Below, one piece after another: positions 1-11,521 of a stretch of DNA of 64,000 bases. The DNA comes from CAVQND01 sp049518415. GTDB lineage: Bacteria; Verrucomicrobiota; Verrucomicrobiia; Limisphaerales; UBA8199. A program made the position numbers and the translations under genes. A model generated the notes under the pieces. That model was not told where the DNA came from, made no database searches, and saw nothing but the letters and a program-made list of their open reading frames with translations. The number at the start of each line of letters is the position of its first letter. Position 1 is the first letter of the stretch. The DNA is taken from positions 4,005 through 68,004 of the forward strand of contig JBEKRX010000037.1 of NCBI GenBank assembly GCA_049518415.1, in the 5' to 3' direction.

Positions 1-565
1 TGCCCGTACACGGTTTGAGGATGGTTCCAAAGGCGATCTCTTCGTCGGCCAAACCGGTCAGCTTGCGGACTCCGGGAGCGCCGTGAGCGGGTCCGGGAAA
101 GCGGTTCAGCGATTCGTCGGACATATCTACCCACACCAGCTTGATGTCTGCGTGCTCGGTCAGGCCGAACGTGCCTTCGCCGGCCGTGATGTGCAGAATG
201 TCAGTAGTGTACAAGCTGCCATCCTCGTGCAGAAGCATCTTCAGCGGAAACGCGACCCGGACGATGCCGGTGCGCCCGTTCGGCTCAAAGTGAACGTAGT
301 CCACCACCTTCCCGCTGCACTGGTCTAGCAACGAGCCGGGGCTGGCCGATCGCACACCGCTGGTCATGTGGTAGGAAATCTCGCCTCCCGCCGCCTGCAC
401 TGTCATGCTTCGGGCGGCTACGAAGAAGGTGGCCACAATTGTGTCCCTCAGGTCTGCCGGAGGAAGCGATTCCAGGGCTTCATAGACATAGCGGCGAATT
501 GCCTCTTCCCGCTGATCAAGGTCCAGCTTCATCAGAGTCAGAGTCTTTGGGTCAACGTGTATCAT
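1..565 (-). CDS. RuBisCO-like protein (form IV type), N-terminal part, cut by window edge
   Basis: The minus-strand frame opens with ATG at 565 and stays open to base 1 (188 codons; the C-terminus lies outside). The stretch GIVRVAFPLKML, then FPGPAHGAPGVRKLTG and GTILKPCTG follow the order of RuBisCO large-chain N-domain and barrel entry (compare GLVRIAFP, FxGPxxGxxGIRKL, GTIxKPKLG). The lysine equivalent to K175 is kept but K177 is Cys, and the TGTWTT segment is not recognisable, so this is a RuBisCO-like protein, not a carboxylase. Such proteins act as enolases, isomerases or sugar-acid decarboxylases; the exact reaction cannot be read from this part. It starts 15 bases after the sugar dehydrogenase and is the last visible gene of a pectin-related operon. 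Confidence 0.8.
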   Translation of the reverse strand, partial: MIHVDPKTLTLMKLDLDQREEAIRRYVYEALESLPPADLRDTIVATFFVAARSMTVQAAGGEISYHMTSGVRSASPGSLLDQCSGKVVDYVHFEPNGRTGIVRVAFPLKMLLHEDGSLYTTDILHITAGEGTFGLTEHADIKLVWVDMSDESLNRFPGPAHGAPGVRKLTGLADEEIAFGTILKPCTG

Positions 566-580
566 GGTTCTGGAGAGTGG

Positions 581-1753
581 TTAGAGGCGCCAGGCCGCCC
601 AGGTATTCTCGATTTCTGCGATCAACGGATCCTCCGGCGTCAACTGGCTCACCTTGCACAGCAAGCCCTTAATGCCATCCTCGTTGATCGTGCGTTGCAT
701 CTCCAGCGATTGAGGATCGCCGGGATGATGATACTTGAGGGCGGCCACAATACCCCGGACGATCTGGTCCCGCGGGAGCCCGTATTGAAAAGCAAGGCGG
801 GCCGGAGCCACAAGACGCTCCTGTCCGCCCAGCTTGCGCAAGGGCTGTCGCACGACCCGCAGTATCTGGTCTCGCATTTCGGGAATGGCCCCGCGGCGAT
901 ACAAATCGTTCTTGTATTCCTCGATGCTTTCCGCCGAGAACCCGTGCTTGCGCCGGACCACTTCGCCGAGCTGATCGCAAGCTCCGACCACACACTGGGC
1001 AACTCTGGGATCGGCCACGGCTTCGTGGATGTGGCAATGCCCATAATGGAAACCGAAATAACCGCAGATCGCGTGACCGCCGTTATGCATGAAGAGCTTG
1101 CGTTCGAGGCGCGCGTCCTGGTTGTCCACAAGCTGCAAGGCCGTCAGCCACGCCGGGGGTTCGCCTTTGAAATCTTCACGGCGGGCGGTCCACTCGTTGT
1201 AATCCTCGGCGGTAATTACCAGCGGATCAGGCTCAGGCTGCGGCACCACCCGACTGATCATGCAATCTGGAAACCCGAAGTAACGGCGGCCGTAATCCAG
1301 CTCTTCCCCGCTCAGCTCCTCGCGCACATGCCGGCCCAGTGTGGAAGAACTGTTTTGCATGTTCTCGCACGCAATAAAGTTCAGCGGCCTGGTGCGCCCG
1401 GCTTCACGGCAACGCTTGGCGGCGAGTGCCACAGTGATCGCAACGTCCGGGAGGTTCTGATCGAAGACCGAAGTCAGTACCAGGTCCGCCTCCACAATTT
1501 GCCTGGAAACGGCCTCGCGTTGAGAAGCGCTCAGGTAATCCGCTCCCTTCACGACAATTTGCCGGCAACTCCTGTCATCGTGAATATCCACGCGATACGA
1601 ACCGGCCTGCTGGAGGGCGCGGACAAGCCTTTCATTGGTATCGGCAAAAACCAGGTGCGCGCCGGCCTGCCAGGCGAGCAGCCCCACGTGGCCGCGACCG
1701 GTGGCACCCGCCCCGAACACGACCACCATTCGCTTCTGGTTCGAGGTCTTCAC
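581..1753 (-). CDS. Mannitol-dehydrogenase-family (long-chain polyol/hexuronate) oxidoreductase
   Basis: A 390-residue NAD(P)-dependent dehydrogenase. It begins with a Rossmann glycine motif (VVVFGAGATGRGHVG) followed by an acidic end of the second strand (FADTNE). In the C-terminal half the polyol-dehydrogenase signature K-x4-N-x2-H is seen in ERKLFMHNGGHA, which carries the catalytic Lys and substrate-binding Asn/His of this family (mannitol-1-phosphate dehydrogenase, mannitol dehydrogenase, fructuronate/altronate reductases). The start overlaps the cupin stop by 4 bases (ATGA), so the two are translationally coupled. Given GH28 upstream and a RuBisCO-like gene downstream, a sugar-acid or branched-sugar substrate is more likely than mannitol; that is inference. 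Confidence 0.85.
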   Translation of the reverse strand: MKTSNQKRMVVVFGAGATGRGHVGLLAWQAGAHLVFADTNERLVRALQQAGSYRVDIHDDRSCRQIVVKGADYLSASQREAVSRQIVEADLVLTSVFDQNLPDVAITVALAAKRCREAGRTRPLNFIACENMQNSSSTLGRHVREELSGEELDYGRRYFGFPDCMISRVVPQPEPDPLVITAEDYNEWTARREDFKGEPPAWLTALQLVDNQDARLERKLFMHNGGHAICGYFGFHYGHCHIHEAVADPRVAQCVVGACDQLGEVVRRKHGFSAESIEEYKNDLYRRGAIPEMRDQILRVVRQPLRKLGGQERLVAPARLAFQYGLPRDQIVRGIVAALKYHHPGDPQSLEMQRTINEDGIKGLLCKVSQLTPEDPLIAEIENTWAAWRL

Positions 1754-2091
1754 TTCCGGTGGTAATCGTCCTCAACTCGGACAACATCATCCAGGTGCGG
1801 AGTGCTGACCTCGATAAACCGCACATCTTCAATCGCCGTCGTGCGATGCTTTCGGCCCGGTTTGTTCTCGACCACGTCGCCGGACCTCAGCAGAAGCTTT
1901 TCCATTTGCCCTTTGTCATTCTCCCATTCCATTTCCGCCACGCCGCTGTCCACGTAAATATGCTCGTGCTTCACTTTGTGGTATTGGAGGCTGGAACGGC
2001 TTCCCTTTTTGACCTCGATTATCTTAAGGGCGTAGTCTTCGGTGACGGCCACCCAGATTTCGCGTCCCCAGGGTTTTTCAACGATTTTCAT
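1750..2091 (-). CDS. Cupin protein of the mannose-6-phosphate isomerase type II kind
   Basis: A 113-residue single-domain cupin. MKIVEKPWGREIW at the start, QYHKVKHEHIYV (metal-ligand His pair) and PGRKHRTTAIED, ending STPHLDDVVRVEDDYHR, match the small phosphomannose-isomerase-like cupins that isomerise or epimerise sugars or sugar phosphates. I place the start at the ATG at 2091, 8 bases after the GH28 stop, rather than at a longer frame reading back into GH28. Fourth-base overlap with the following dehydrogenase indicates an operon. Confidence 0.8.
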   Translation of the reverse strand: MKIVEKPWGREIWVAVTEDYALKIIEVKKGSRSSLQYHKVKHEHIYVDSGVAEMEWENDKGQMEKLLLRSGDVVENKPGRKHRTTAIEDVRFIEVSTPHLDDVVRVEDDYHRK

Positions 2092-2099
2092 GCTTCCTT

Positions 2100-3782
2100 T
2101 CAACGTCCAGGAGCAGCCGGCTGCTGGCTGCAATCCACGGCCGGCGCCCCCTCAACTCGTTCCACAGCTTGCTTGGCGTGAGCCAGGTTGTTTCCGGCCA
2201 AAACAATATCTTTGCTGCTCGCACCCTCCACACGAACAAAAGTGCCAATCTCATCGAGCGGCCTGGAGTCGTGAATGAACGCGCCTTGAACCGCCCGCAG
2301 CCGGATGAGGGATTCAACCGAGGCCTCCGCCTGCGCCTTGAAACTGGACATTTCCAGGTCCTGGACGTCGTCACAAACAATGGCGGGCCGAAAATCCTTC
2401 TTGGCCAATTCAAAGCGGACGTTGTCCAAAGTGATGTTTCTGGCATGACGCGCATACAGGCCGTACGCCGGCAACACGCCCCACATGAAATACTCGGGAT
2501 ACTCGTCCGCGAATTCCGGCATGTCTCTTTTTGCCGCATCCTCAGGCGTGCCGCCCCCAGGGAACGTAACTTGGATGTCGCTGAGAGTAATCCCCTCGAC
2601 CGGCTGACCGGGAATGCCGCAGATCGAAATGCACTGACGTTGCTCGCCGGGATAATGGTCGGGAACCTCCTTTTTCAATTCGGCTTCGTCGAGAACGCTG
2701 GCGCGGATGTTGCTGAACACAAGATTCCGCATCTTGCCGAACGGGTAGGCTTCATCTCTTGTTTCGTTGTTGTAGTGATGATTGCCGAAGCGCAGCGAAA
2801 TTGGGCTCGTGACCCTGGTCATAACCAGGTTGTTGAACGTCATATCTTCGAGAGAACCGTTGCCGGAAATCTGCAGCTTTATCCCGCAGCCGTAGGTGTC
2901 CATTATGACGCAATTCGAAACTGTCACGCGCCGAATACCTCCACGATGAGCCCCGCCGGAGCGGATCGCCGCCCACCGGGTGCTCAGGATGCAGTTGTCG
3001 ATAACAATGTTTTCCGTGGGGCGTTCGTCCGACATATTTTGGAAACAGATCGCGTCATCCTGGCAGAGCAGCGTGCAATCCGATATTCGGACATTCCTCG
3101 TGCTCATCAGGTCGATGCCATCCCCATTCCCGTTCGCGCGGTTATGGATGGTAATGCCATGAATGCGCACCTCGTCGCACTCCCGGTAATGCGAGCACCA
3201 CGCGCCCGCGCTCCGCAGTGTCACCGCTTCCACCACCACGTTTGTGCACTGGAAAAAGCGGATCAGCATGGGCCGCTCTCCCGGTTTGCCATCCGGGAGG
3301 CGCGCGGGAAAGGCGCCGCCCTGGCCGTCTATCGTTCCCCTCCCGGTGACAGAAATGTTTTCGGCGTGCTCCGCATACACCAGGCATTTATCGATGGCCG
3401 TCTCATTCACAAACCCGCAGCGCGCGATGTTCGTGGCGTAGTGTGACAGATCCTTGCTGCCCCGAATCACCGCCGAAGATGCCAGATGGAGTTGCACGTG
3501 GCTTTTGAGGAAAATCGTGCCAACCACATATTGGCCACGTGGCACCAGGACCATGCCTTCTCCCCTTTTATGGCCTGCGTCTATTGCCGCCTGCAACGCA
3601 GCGGTATCAAGGGCTGCTCCATCCCCAACCGCTCCGTAGTCGCGAACATTGAAAACGGGCGGATGACTCACGGCGCCGGATTCCGCGTCGGCGCGCTTGG
3701 AGGAGAGGTCGGCTCCGTCGCAGCAATTCGCGCAGACAATGCTGAGGAATCCCACCACAATCCTCAGGATTTTGTTATTCAT
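2100..3782 (-). CDS. Exported GH28-like polygalacturonase (right-handed beta-helix)
   Basis: 560 residues from ATG 3782, which gives a Sec signal peptide (MNNKILRIVVGFLSIV...). FNVRDYGAVGDG is the canonical N-terminus of pectate-lyase-fold proteins. The GH28 acidic residues appear as NGDGIDLM and CQDDAI, followed by a GIKLQ segment in the place of the family's RIK; a clear G-H-G histidine is not seen. Likely role: exo- or endo-hydrolysis of galacturonan or rhamnogalacturonan outside the cytoplasm. It leads an operon with cupin, dehydrogenase and RuBisCO-like protein, suggesting that the liberated sugar is the substrate of those enzymes. Confidence 0.85.
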   Translation of the reverse strand: MNNKILRIVVGFLSIVCANCCDGADLSSKRADAESGAVSHPPVFNVRDYGAVGDGAALDTAALQAAIDAGHKRGEGMVLVPRGQYVVGTIFLKSHVQLHLASSAVIRGSKDLSHYATNIARCGFVNETAIDKCLVYAEHAENISVTGRGTIDGQGGAFPARLPDGKPGERPMLIRFFQCTNVVVEAVTLRSAGAWCSHYRECDEVRIHGITIHNRANGNGDGIDLMSTRNVRISDCTLLCQDDAICFQNMSDERPTENIVIDNCILSTRWAAIRSGGAHRGGIRRVTVSNCVIMDTYGCGIKLQISGNGSLEDMTFNNLVMTRVTSPISLRFGNHHYNNETRDEAYPFGKMRNLVFSNIRASVLDEAELKKEVPDHYPGEQRQCISICGIPGQPVEGITLSDIQVTFPGGGTPEDAAKRDMPEFADEYPEYFMWGVLPAYGLYARHARNITLDNVRFELAKKDFRPAIVCDDVQDLEMSSFKAQAEASVESLIRLRAVQGAFIHDSRPLDEIGTFVRVEGASSKDIVLAGNNLAHAKQAVERVEGAPAVDCSQQPAAPGR

Positions 3783-3938
3783 ATCTTTGCTCTTGATCGG
3801 CCATAGTTTCAACGGCGCGCTTACAGGTCGAAACAAATGTCTCCGTTATCAACCCAGCCAACCTTCGCTCCAAGCTCGCCTCCGGTTTCTAATTGACCAG
3901 GTCGAGGTAGGGACGCCAGTGTGCTTCTTTTCCAGGCC

Positions 3939-6611
3939 TCATCCGAGTTCAAACGTTCGGAACTTCCACGGGTCGATCTGGAACGTCAGCCGGTGGTCGT
4001 GGAAGGCAGCAGCCTTGGTCTTGCGGCCCAGCAGGTCGGTTTCGACTGCCGTCGCCATGGGCAGACCGATCTCGACCGCGCTCTCCGCCGCCTTGCCTTC
4101 ATTCTCTAGCACGCGCAACTCGTATTTTCGCCCTGGCTTCTTGCGCAGGGTTGAGAGCAATAGGGTTTCGGGTGTCACCCGGACAAAGCTCCGGGATGGC
4201 TGGAGTTTCCCGCCATGTACCGGCTCGACGTAGCACAGCAATGGCCGAGCCAGACCTGCCGCCGCTCGCAGGCGGGCGGCGTTGCTCAGCTCCTCCGGCC
4301 CGTGGGGCCACAGGGCGTGGCGGTATTCCGAGTAAAGCGGCCAGCCGTATTCGTTGGTGAAGAGGGACTCCCACTCGCGCATGATCAGGTTCCCGACGCT
4401 CCCCTTTGGATCGCGGCAAAACCATTGCGTACCCGGATGGAGCACCAGCAGTCCCGCGTCCTGGCCAATGAGATCGGCGAAAGTCAGGGCATGGAACGCG
4501 CTCTTTTCGGTCGCCTCGACGGCCAGCGGATAATCCCGAACCACTTTGCGCACCTCGAAGGCCGGGGCGAACGACAACCAATACCCGGAATTCAGGTCCA
4601 AGGGTCCAGTGCCTGTGAAAAGTGGTGGGACTTGCGCGAACACGCGGCTGACGACCTCCACATAAGGCTGCCCGGCGGCCAAGGTCACGCGCGTCTCGAA
4701 GTTCAGATACTTCCAGCGGTGATGGGCGCGAACCGTTGCCAGCAGCGGCCCTTTGGCGACCCAGTCCAGCCGCCCTTTTGACCTGGCGCTGTCGTAGTTC
4801 GCGGGCGGGTCCGGGCGGCGCGAAAGGTTCGGATTTGGCTTGCCCGTAAAGCGCGGAAACGCGACGCGCTTGCCGTCCACGGTCTCGCGCCCCGACGGTT
4901 TATGGACGAGGCTCGCGACCGCGCCCGTCACCGGATCGAGCTCGACCCTCAGATACTCATTCTCGAGCCGGAACCTGGCTTCGTCGAGGACCAGGTCCGT
5001 CTTGCGGCCGGGTTGCGGGCTGGTCACCGGCTCGAGGTAATAAGTGTCGTAGCCGGCGCTCGGGACTTGGGCAGCCGGGAACGCCAACTCGGCCATCACC
5101 AGGTTGCCCTCGCGGTCCTGCTCCGCTTTGATGAGCTGGGAGGGCAGGGTGTGGCCGGCGCGGTTCTTGATGACGAGGTCGCGGGTCTGCTCGGGCAAGG
5201 GATAGATCCTTCCAGTCAGAGCCAGGTCCTTGCGTTGGTGGCCCAACGCATTGAACACCGTGACCGCCAGTGGCCCTTGTTGATCCTTCCGCGAGTTGAC
5301 CTTGCCGGCGAGTACTCTCAGGCTGGAGTCGAGCACGGCCCGGCCTTGGTTTTGGGCGGAGTCGAGCAGGTTATAGCCCAGGGCGCCCCAGGCGAAATTA
5401 TGTGTGTCTTCGATCCGATCCAGCGGCGCCATGCGGTCCCCTTGCCACCGCGAGTACTCGCACAAACCGACATCGTGGCTCTGGGAAGCCAAAAGGTCTT
5501 TCCAGGCCCGTTCGAGCGCCTCGCCTTGCGAGTCGCCCCCGAGGCCGGCTACCACCGCGTCCAACAACTCCGCCGCCAACAGCAATCCCTCCACCTTCCG
5601 ATCCAGGATGCGCACCTGGTCGCCACCCAAACCCCACGTCAGCCACTTGTTAAAGGCTTCCATCGGCAGGGCGATCGTCTGCTTGGGGTCCGCGCCGTAT
5701 TTCTCGAGGTACTCCCTGAGCGTTACGAATTCGACCTGGTATTGGGCAGCCAGGGCTTGGAATCGCTTGAGCGTGCCCCACTCGACGGCGTAGAGGTCCG
5801 GCAGCGGGTTCTGCCTTTCGGAGCCGGCCAGGTAGGCCGGGTGTTCCGGGTCTTCCCAGCCGAATTCCTCCCATCCGAACAGCAGTGGCGTCCCCAGGGC
5901 GGCCAGCTTCTTGAAGGCCGGAGCATCGGCGAGTTGTTTCGTCTCCACCCCAGGCAAGGAAAGCGAATGCTTGGGCACGCTGGGTATCGTCGTCCCGTCC
6001 ACACCCTGCCAACGAATGACATTCTGCTCGAGGATCGGAATGCCGGTCCGGCCCCAGGTGTCCAATTGCGCCAGGCTCGCATAACGGTACCCCGCGCCCG
6101 CGGCAAGCTGTGGCACTTGCGGGTGCGTGAACTCTTCCTCTTCCAGGAACGTCGCCATTTCATAGCCCAGCGCCTGGCGGATTGCCTCGCGGCCAACCAC
6201 AAGCTGGCGAATGTTCGACTCACTGCCAATCGTCGTTCCCATTGGCTGGCCGTACGTTCCCCCGATCAACTCGAGCTTCCCCGCCGCCAGGTAGCTCTTG
6301 AGCCGCGCCGCCACCTCGGGGAATTTCTCCGCCATCCGCTCGTAGGCCCGGGCATCCAGGTTGAGGCAGGTCTTCACGTGCGGCGGCCGATCGACCACTC
6401 CCATTGCGTCCAGCACCGACAGCACATTCGACTCGAGGCCCAACTGCCAGCCGATGCCGGTGTAGCTCCAATGGTTGCAAAGCACCACGCAGAACCGCGT
6501 CGGCGACTCGCCGGCAGGCCCGCCCTTCGCCAGGAATGGCCAGCCAGCGACCGCGCCAAGGCTCCCCAAAAGGCTGGTCCTAAGAAACTCCCTCCGCGTC
6601 GTTTGGTTCAT
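3939..6611 (-). CDS. Exported GH38-like (alpha-mannosidase family) protein with altered active-site motifs
   Basis: 890 residues. The N-terminus TTRREFLRTS plus a hydrophobic stretch is a Tat signal. The order of an N-terminal beta/alpha barrel (about 35-330), helical bundle and a long C-terminal beta-sandwich matches GH38 mannosidases. However, the N-terminal metal site, normally H-x-D, reads CNHWSYTGIGW, and the nucleophile region, normally a W-x-x-D-x-F-G type segment, reads FLEEEEFTHPQ, so Asp may be replaced by Glu. This could be a mannosidase on a different substrate or a different GH57/38-clan activity. It is divergent from the isomerase-like gene at 6929 and shares a 317-bp promoter region with it. 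Confidence 0.7.
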   Translation of the reverse strand: MNQTTRREFLRTSLLGSLGAVAGWPFLAKGGPAGESPTRFCVVLCNHWSYTGIGWQLGLESNVLSVLDAMGVVDRPPHVKTCLNLDARAYERMAEKFPEVAARLKSYLAAGKLELIGGTYGQPMGTTIGSESNIRQLVVGREAIRQALGYEMATFLEEEEFTHPQVPQLAAGAGYRYASLAQLDTWGRTGIPILEQNVIRWQGVDGTTIPSVPKHSLSLPGVETKQLADAPAFKKLAALGTPLLFGWEEFGWEDPEHPAYLAGSERQNPLPDLYAVEWGTLKRFQALAAQYQVEFVTLREYLEKYGADPKQTIALPMEAFNKWLTWGLGGDQVRILDRKVEGLLLAAELLDAVVAGLGGDSQGEALERAWKDLLASQSHDVGLCEYSRWQGDRMAPLDRIEDTHNFAWGALGYNLLDSAQNQGRAVLDSSLRVLAGKVNSRKDQQGPLAVTVFNALGHQRKDLALTGRIYPLPEQTRDLVIKNRAGHTLPSQLIKAEQDREGNLVMAELAFPAAQVPSAGYDTYYLEPVTSPQPGRKTDLVLDEARFRLENEYLRVELDPVTGAVASLVHKPSGRETVDGKRVAFPRFTGKPNPNLSRRPDPPANYDSARSKGRLDWVAKGPLLATVRAHHRWKYLNFETRVTLAAGQPYVEVVSRVFAQVPPLFTGTGPLDLNSGYWLSFAPAFEVRKVVRDYPLAVEATEKSAFHALTFADLIGQDAGLLVLHPGTQWFCRDPKGSVGNLIMREWESLFTNEYGWPLYSEYRHALWPHGPEELSNAARLRAAAGLARPLLCYVEPVHGGKLQPSRSFVRVTPETLLLSTLRKKPGRKYELRVLENEGKAAESAVEIGLPMATAVETDLLGRKTKAAAFHDHRLTFQIDPWKFRTFELG

Positions 6612-6928
6612 AGTTCAAGAGACAATATCCACGTGCGATTGTCTGTCAATAAGCCTTGAAGCGCGACCAACGGATTTTGCCAAGGTGATCGGGCCGCGAT
6701 GAGGTTTTCGCCACCCACAAGCCTGCAACGCCGGCCTCCGGCACGCTGTTTCTCTCGCCGAGTTGCGCCAACCGTCTCCACCGCCGCTGTCACCTTCCAG
6801 CCACCGCAGATGAAATGCCCCTGCCCTGACCTGAAAATGGAAACAATCTTGCTTGCGCCCCCACCGCAAGAACGCTTATACAAGTTTGCAATGAACCGGC
6901 AAGAAACAACTAGTCACGAACACCAACC
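6612..6928. other. Divergent intergenic region
   Basis: This 317-bp gap separates two divergently transcribed Tat-protein genes and must hold both promoters. Short frames on both strands look like chance. I see no strong palindrome or RNA structure. Confidence 0.4.
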
Positions 6929-8416
6929 ATGAACTGTACTGAAATGAAGCGCCGTGAGTTTCTGCAAGCCACGGCGACGATTGGCTTGGCGGCGGCGAGC
7001 GGGGCACTGTGCCCGGCGGCCTTTGCCGCTCAAACGCCCGACATGCGCCTTGGGGCGAGCGACCTCCGGGTTCAACCTGTGCTGACCTACGGCCTCACCC
7101 AGCGCCAGAAGGGGCGGAGTTGGCGACCCTGGGGAGACCTCCAGACCGAGCAAGCCGTGACAGACGAAGTGGCGCGCATTGAAGGTGAACTCAAGCATCT
7201 GACCGGCCTGGCTGACTTCGGGCTGCACGCGTTGCCGCCTGCCAAGCTCAGCGCCAGGCAACAGGTGGACGCACTGAAGGATTCGAAGGCCGACGCACTC
7301 GTGGTCTACGCCTCTGGCGGCGGCACGGAGATGCTGGAGGCCCTGGCTGGCTTGGGCAAACCCATGGTGATCTTCGTTCGCGAGAAGTCGGGCCCCTATT
7401 ACTTGTGGCACGAAATCGTGGACTCCCGCTTCTTGCGCAGCCACACCGACGAGGTGAAGCAAGCCAACGCCGGACTGGAGGACGTGGTGGTGGACGACCT
7501 GGCGGAGATTCTTTGGCGGCTCCGCGCCTTGTACGGTCTGAAAAACACGGTCGGCCGCCGCATCGTCTGCGTGGGCGGCCCGGGCGGCTGGGCCTGTCCC
7601 CAGGCGCCAGAGCGGGCCCGCCAGCGTTTTCAACTCGACATGGTGACGGTGCCGATCCCCGAGGTCAACGCCCTGATCGAGTCGGCCCGGAAGGACGCAG
7701 CCAAGGTCGCCCAGCACAAGCAGGAAGCCCGCAGTTACCTCGGGGCCCGCGGTGTCGCCTCCCGGATCGGGGAAGACGCCGTGGCGGAGGCCTTCCTCCT
7801 CAAGGAGGTGTTTCGCGGTCTGATGACGCAGCACGGTGCCTGCGCGGTCACCACCAACGCCTGCATGAACAGCTATGCCGGCATCATGCCCTGTCTCACC
7901 CTCACCCTGACCAACGACGCCGGCTGCATGGCCTACTGCGAGTCGGACTTCGTCAACATTCCCGCCGGCATCCTCATGCACTACATCGCCGGCCGGCCCA
8001 CCTACTTTTGCAATCCCACCTTTCCCCACGCGGGGCGGATGCTCTTCGCCCACTGCACCGCCCCGCGGCGGATGGACGGCAAAAGGCTCGAACCGGTCAC
8101 GCTGGTCACCCATTACGAGTCGGATCACGGCGCCGCTACCCATGTCCATTTCCACAAAGGCCAGGCGGTCACCGTCATCAAGCCGGACTTCGAGGCCAGG
8201 CACTGGCTGGCCCTGACCGGCAAGATCGTGGACACCCCCTTCCTGGCCACCTGCCGCGCCCAGATCGAGATCGCCCTGGACGCCGACACTCAGGATGTCA
8301 TCCGCAACCTGCGCGGCTTCCACTGCCAAATCGCCTACGGCGACTGGGCGCGGGAAGTGGGCTATGCGGCGAAGAAAGTGGGGATTGAGGTGCAGCGCCT
8401 CCCCAAAGCGGTCTGA
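6929..8416 (+). CDS. Tat-exported L-fucose/L-arabinose-isomerase-like protein (paralogue 1)
   Basis: 495 residues; a second possible ATG lies at 6944 just before KRREFLQATATIG, the twin-arginine signal. The remainder has the periplasmic-binding-like N-terminal domains and the C-terminal beta-barrel arrangement of fucose-isomerase-like proteins, with conserved-looking blocks TTNACMNSYAGIMPCL, CESDFVNIPAGI and FAHCTAPRRMDG. Two other exported paralogues are in this window (31925-33421, 41595-43028). Export is odd for an isomerase, so these may be binding proteins or extracytoplasmic epimerases; function is not known from sequence. Confidence 0.75.
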   Translation: MNCTEMKRREFLQATATIGLAAASGALCPAAFAAQTPDMRLGASDLRVQPVLTYGLTQRQKGRSWRPWGDLQTEQAVTDEVARIEGELKHLTGLADFGLHALPPAKLSARQQVDALKDSKADALVVYASGGGTEMLEALAGLGKPMVIFVREKSGPYYLWHEIVDSRFLRSHTDEVKQANAGLEDVVVDDLAEILWRLRALYGLKNTVGRRIVCVGGPGGWACPQAPERARQRFQLDMVTVPIPEVNALIESARKDAAKVAQHKQEARSYLGARGVASRIGEDAVAEAFLLKEVFRGLMTQHGACAVTTNACMNSYAGIMPCLTLTLTNDAGCMAYCESDFVNIPAGILMHYIAGRPTYFCNPTFPHAGRMLFAHCTAPRRMDGKRLEPVTLVTHYESDHGAATHVHFHKGQAVTVIKPDFEARHWLALTGKIVDTPFLATCRAQIEIALDADTQDVIRNLRGFHCQIAYGDWAREVGYAAKKVGIEVQRLPKAV

Positions 8417-8440
8417 GGTCGAAACCAAAAGCGGCGCGGG

Positions 8441-8995
8441 GCAAACGCCAAGAGTTACACCAAGACGGAGGCGGAGGCGGACAAGGCTTTCAATGGGCCT
8501 ATCGCCCCGCCCACCAGCGGGAAAGACGGACCCTACTTCTGGATCCGCCAAAAGATGCCCGCAGAGAAGACCTTCCCGCAGGGTTTCGAATATGTGCTGA
8601 TGCCGGTCCTGACCACGCCAGGTGAAGTAAGACTGGAAACCGTGGAAGGAAAGACCGGCCTGGGGACTCCGCCGCCCAATCAGCCCTTGAATGGGGAATG
8701 GAAGGGGGCGATAAGGCCGGCCATTGCCGCCGCTCCAGGCGCGGCCGCGACGGCGGCGTTCACGCCGGCAGCCACTGGAAAGCTGGAGGCCTTGGTCACC
8801 ATCGTGACCACGATGGACGGCGCTGATTTGCTCGGATTAGCCGAGCAGCGTCTCGCTAAGGCTGCAGCGGGCGGGTTTGATGCCATTGTCCAACAAAATA
8901 CCCAATGGTGGAATGCGTCTTACGACCAACGGGAAAATGGGCGGGTCTGCGTCGTGCTCGGATTAGACTCTGGTCCGTGTTGGCGTAAACTGTAG
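8441..8995 (+). pseudogene. Remnant of a large secreted hydrolase-like gene
   Basis: An open stretch without a proper start: from about 8441 it reads YTKTEAEADKAF, then GKDGPYFWIRQKMPAEKTFPQ..., and ends with AEQRLAKAAAGGFDAI and QWWNASYDQRENGRV before running into unrelated codons and TAG. The sandwich-like composition and the WW..YDxRENG stretch resemble the N-terminal region of GH65/GH95-like proteins, but this is a weak assignment. Signal peptide and catalytic domain are missing. It directly abuts copA. Confidence 0.5.
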
Positions 8996-9009
8996 CAAGG
9001 CCAAGCGCT

Positions 9010-11418
<2,409 letters not shown>

Positions 11419-11471
11419 AGTTCCTGACCGGCAAAACTCGTTGTCATCAGGTCAAGTTTCGCCGCGATTGC

Positions 11472-11494
11472 AATCCCGATTCCGAATCGGGATT
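11472..11494. terminator. Perfect palindrome between convergent copA and the LTxxQ gene
   Basis: Arms AATCCCGATTC and GAATCGGGATT (11 bp each) with one central base. It lies between two convergent stop codons and may end transcription from both sides, although no T-run follows. A near-identical core (CCCGATTCGGAATCGGG) recurs at 13520, so it may instead be a dispersed palindrome. Confidence 0.4.
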
Positions 11495-11521
11495 CCAGAG
11501 GTGGTCTGAGGCGCAGCCTCG

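Noticed and set aside
1..565. True RuBisCO large subunit
   Set aside because: The TGTWTT segment is absent and K177 is Cys; only the RuBisCO-like family fits.
368..1765. 465-codon plus-strand frame
   Set aside because: Exact shadow of the dehydrogenase gene; no domain pattern, and the minus frame has clear Rossmann and K-x4-N-x2-H motifs. Similar long antisense frames at 4902, 6914, 13960, 22000, 38319 and 47630 were dropped for the same reason.
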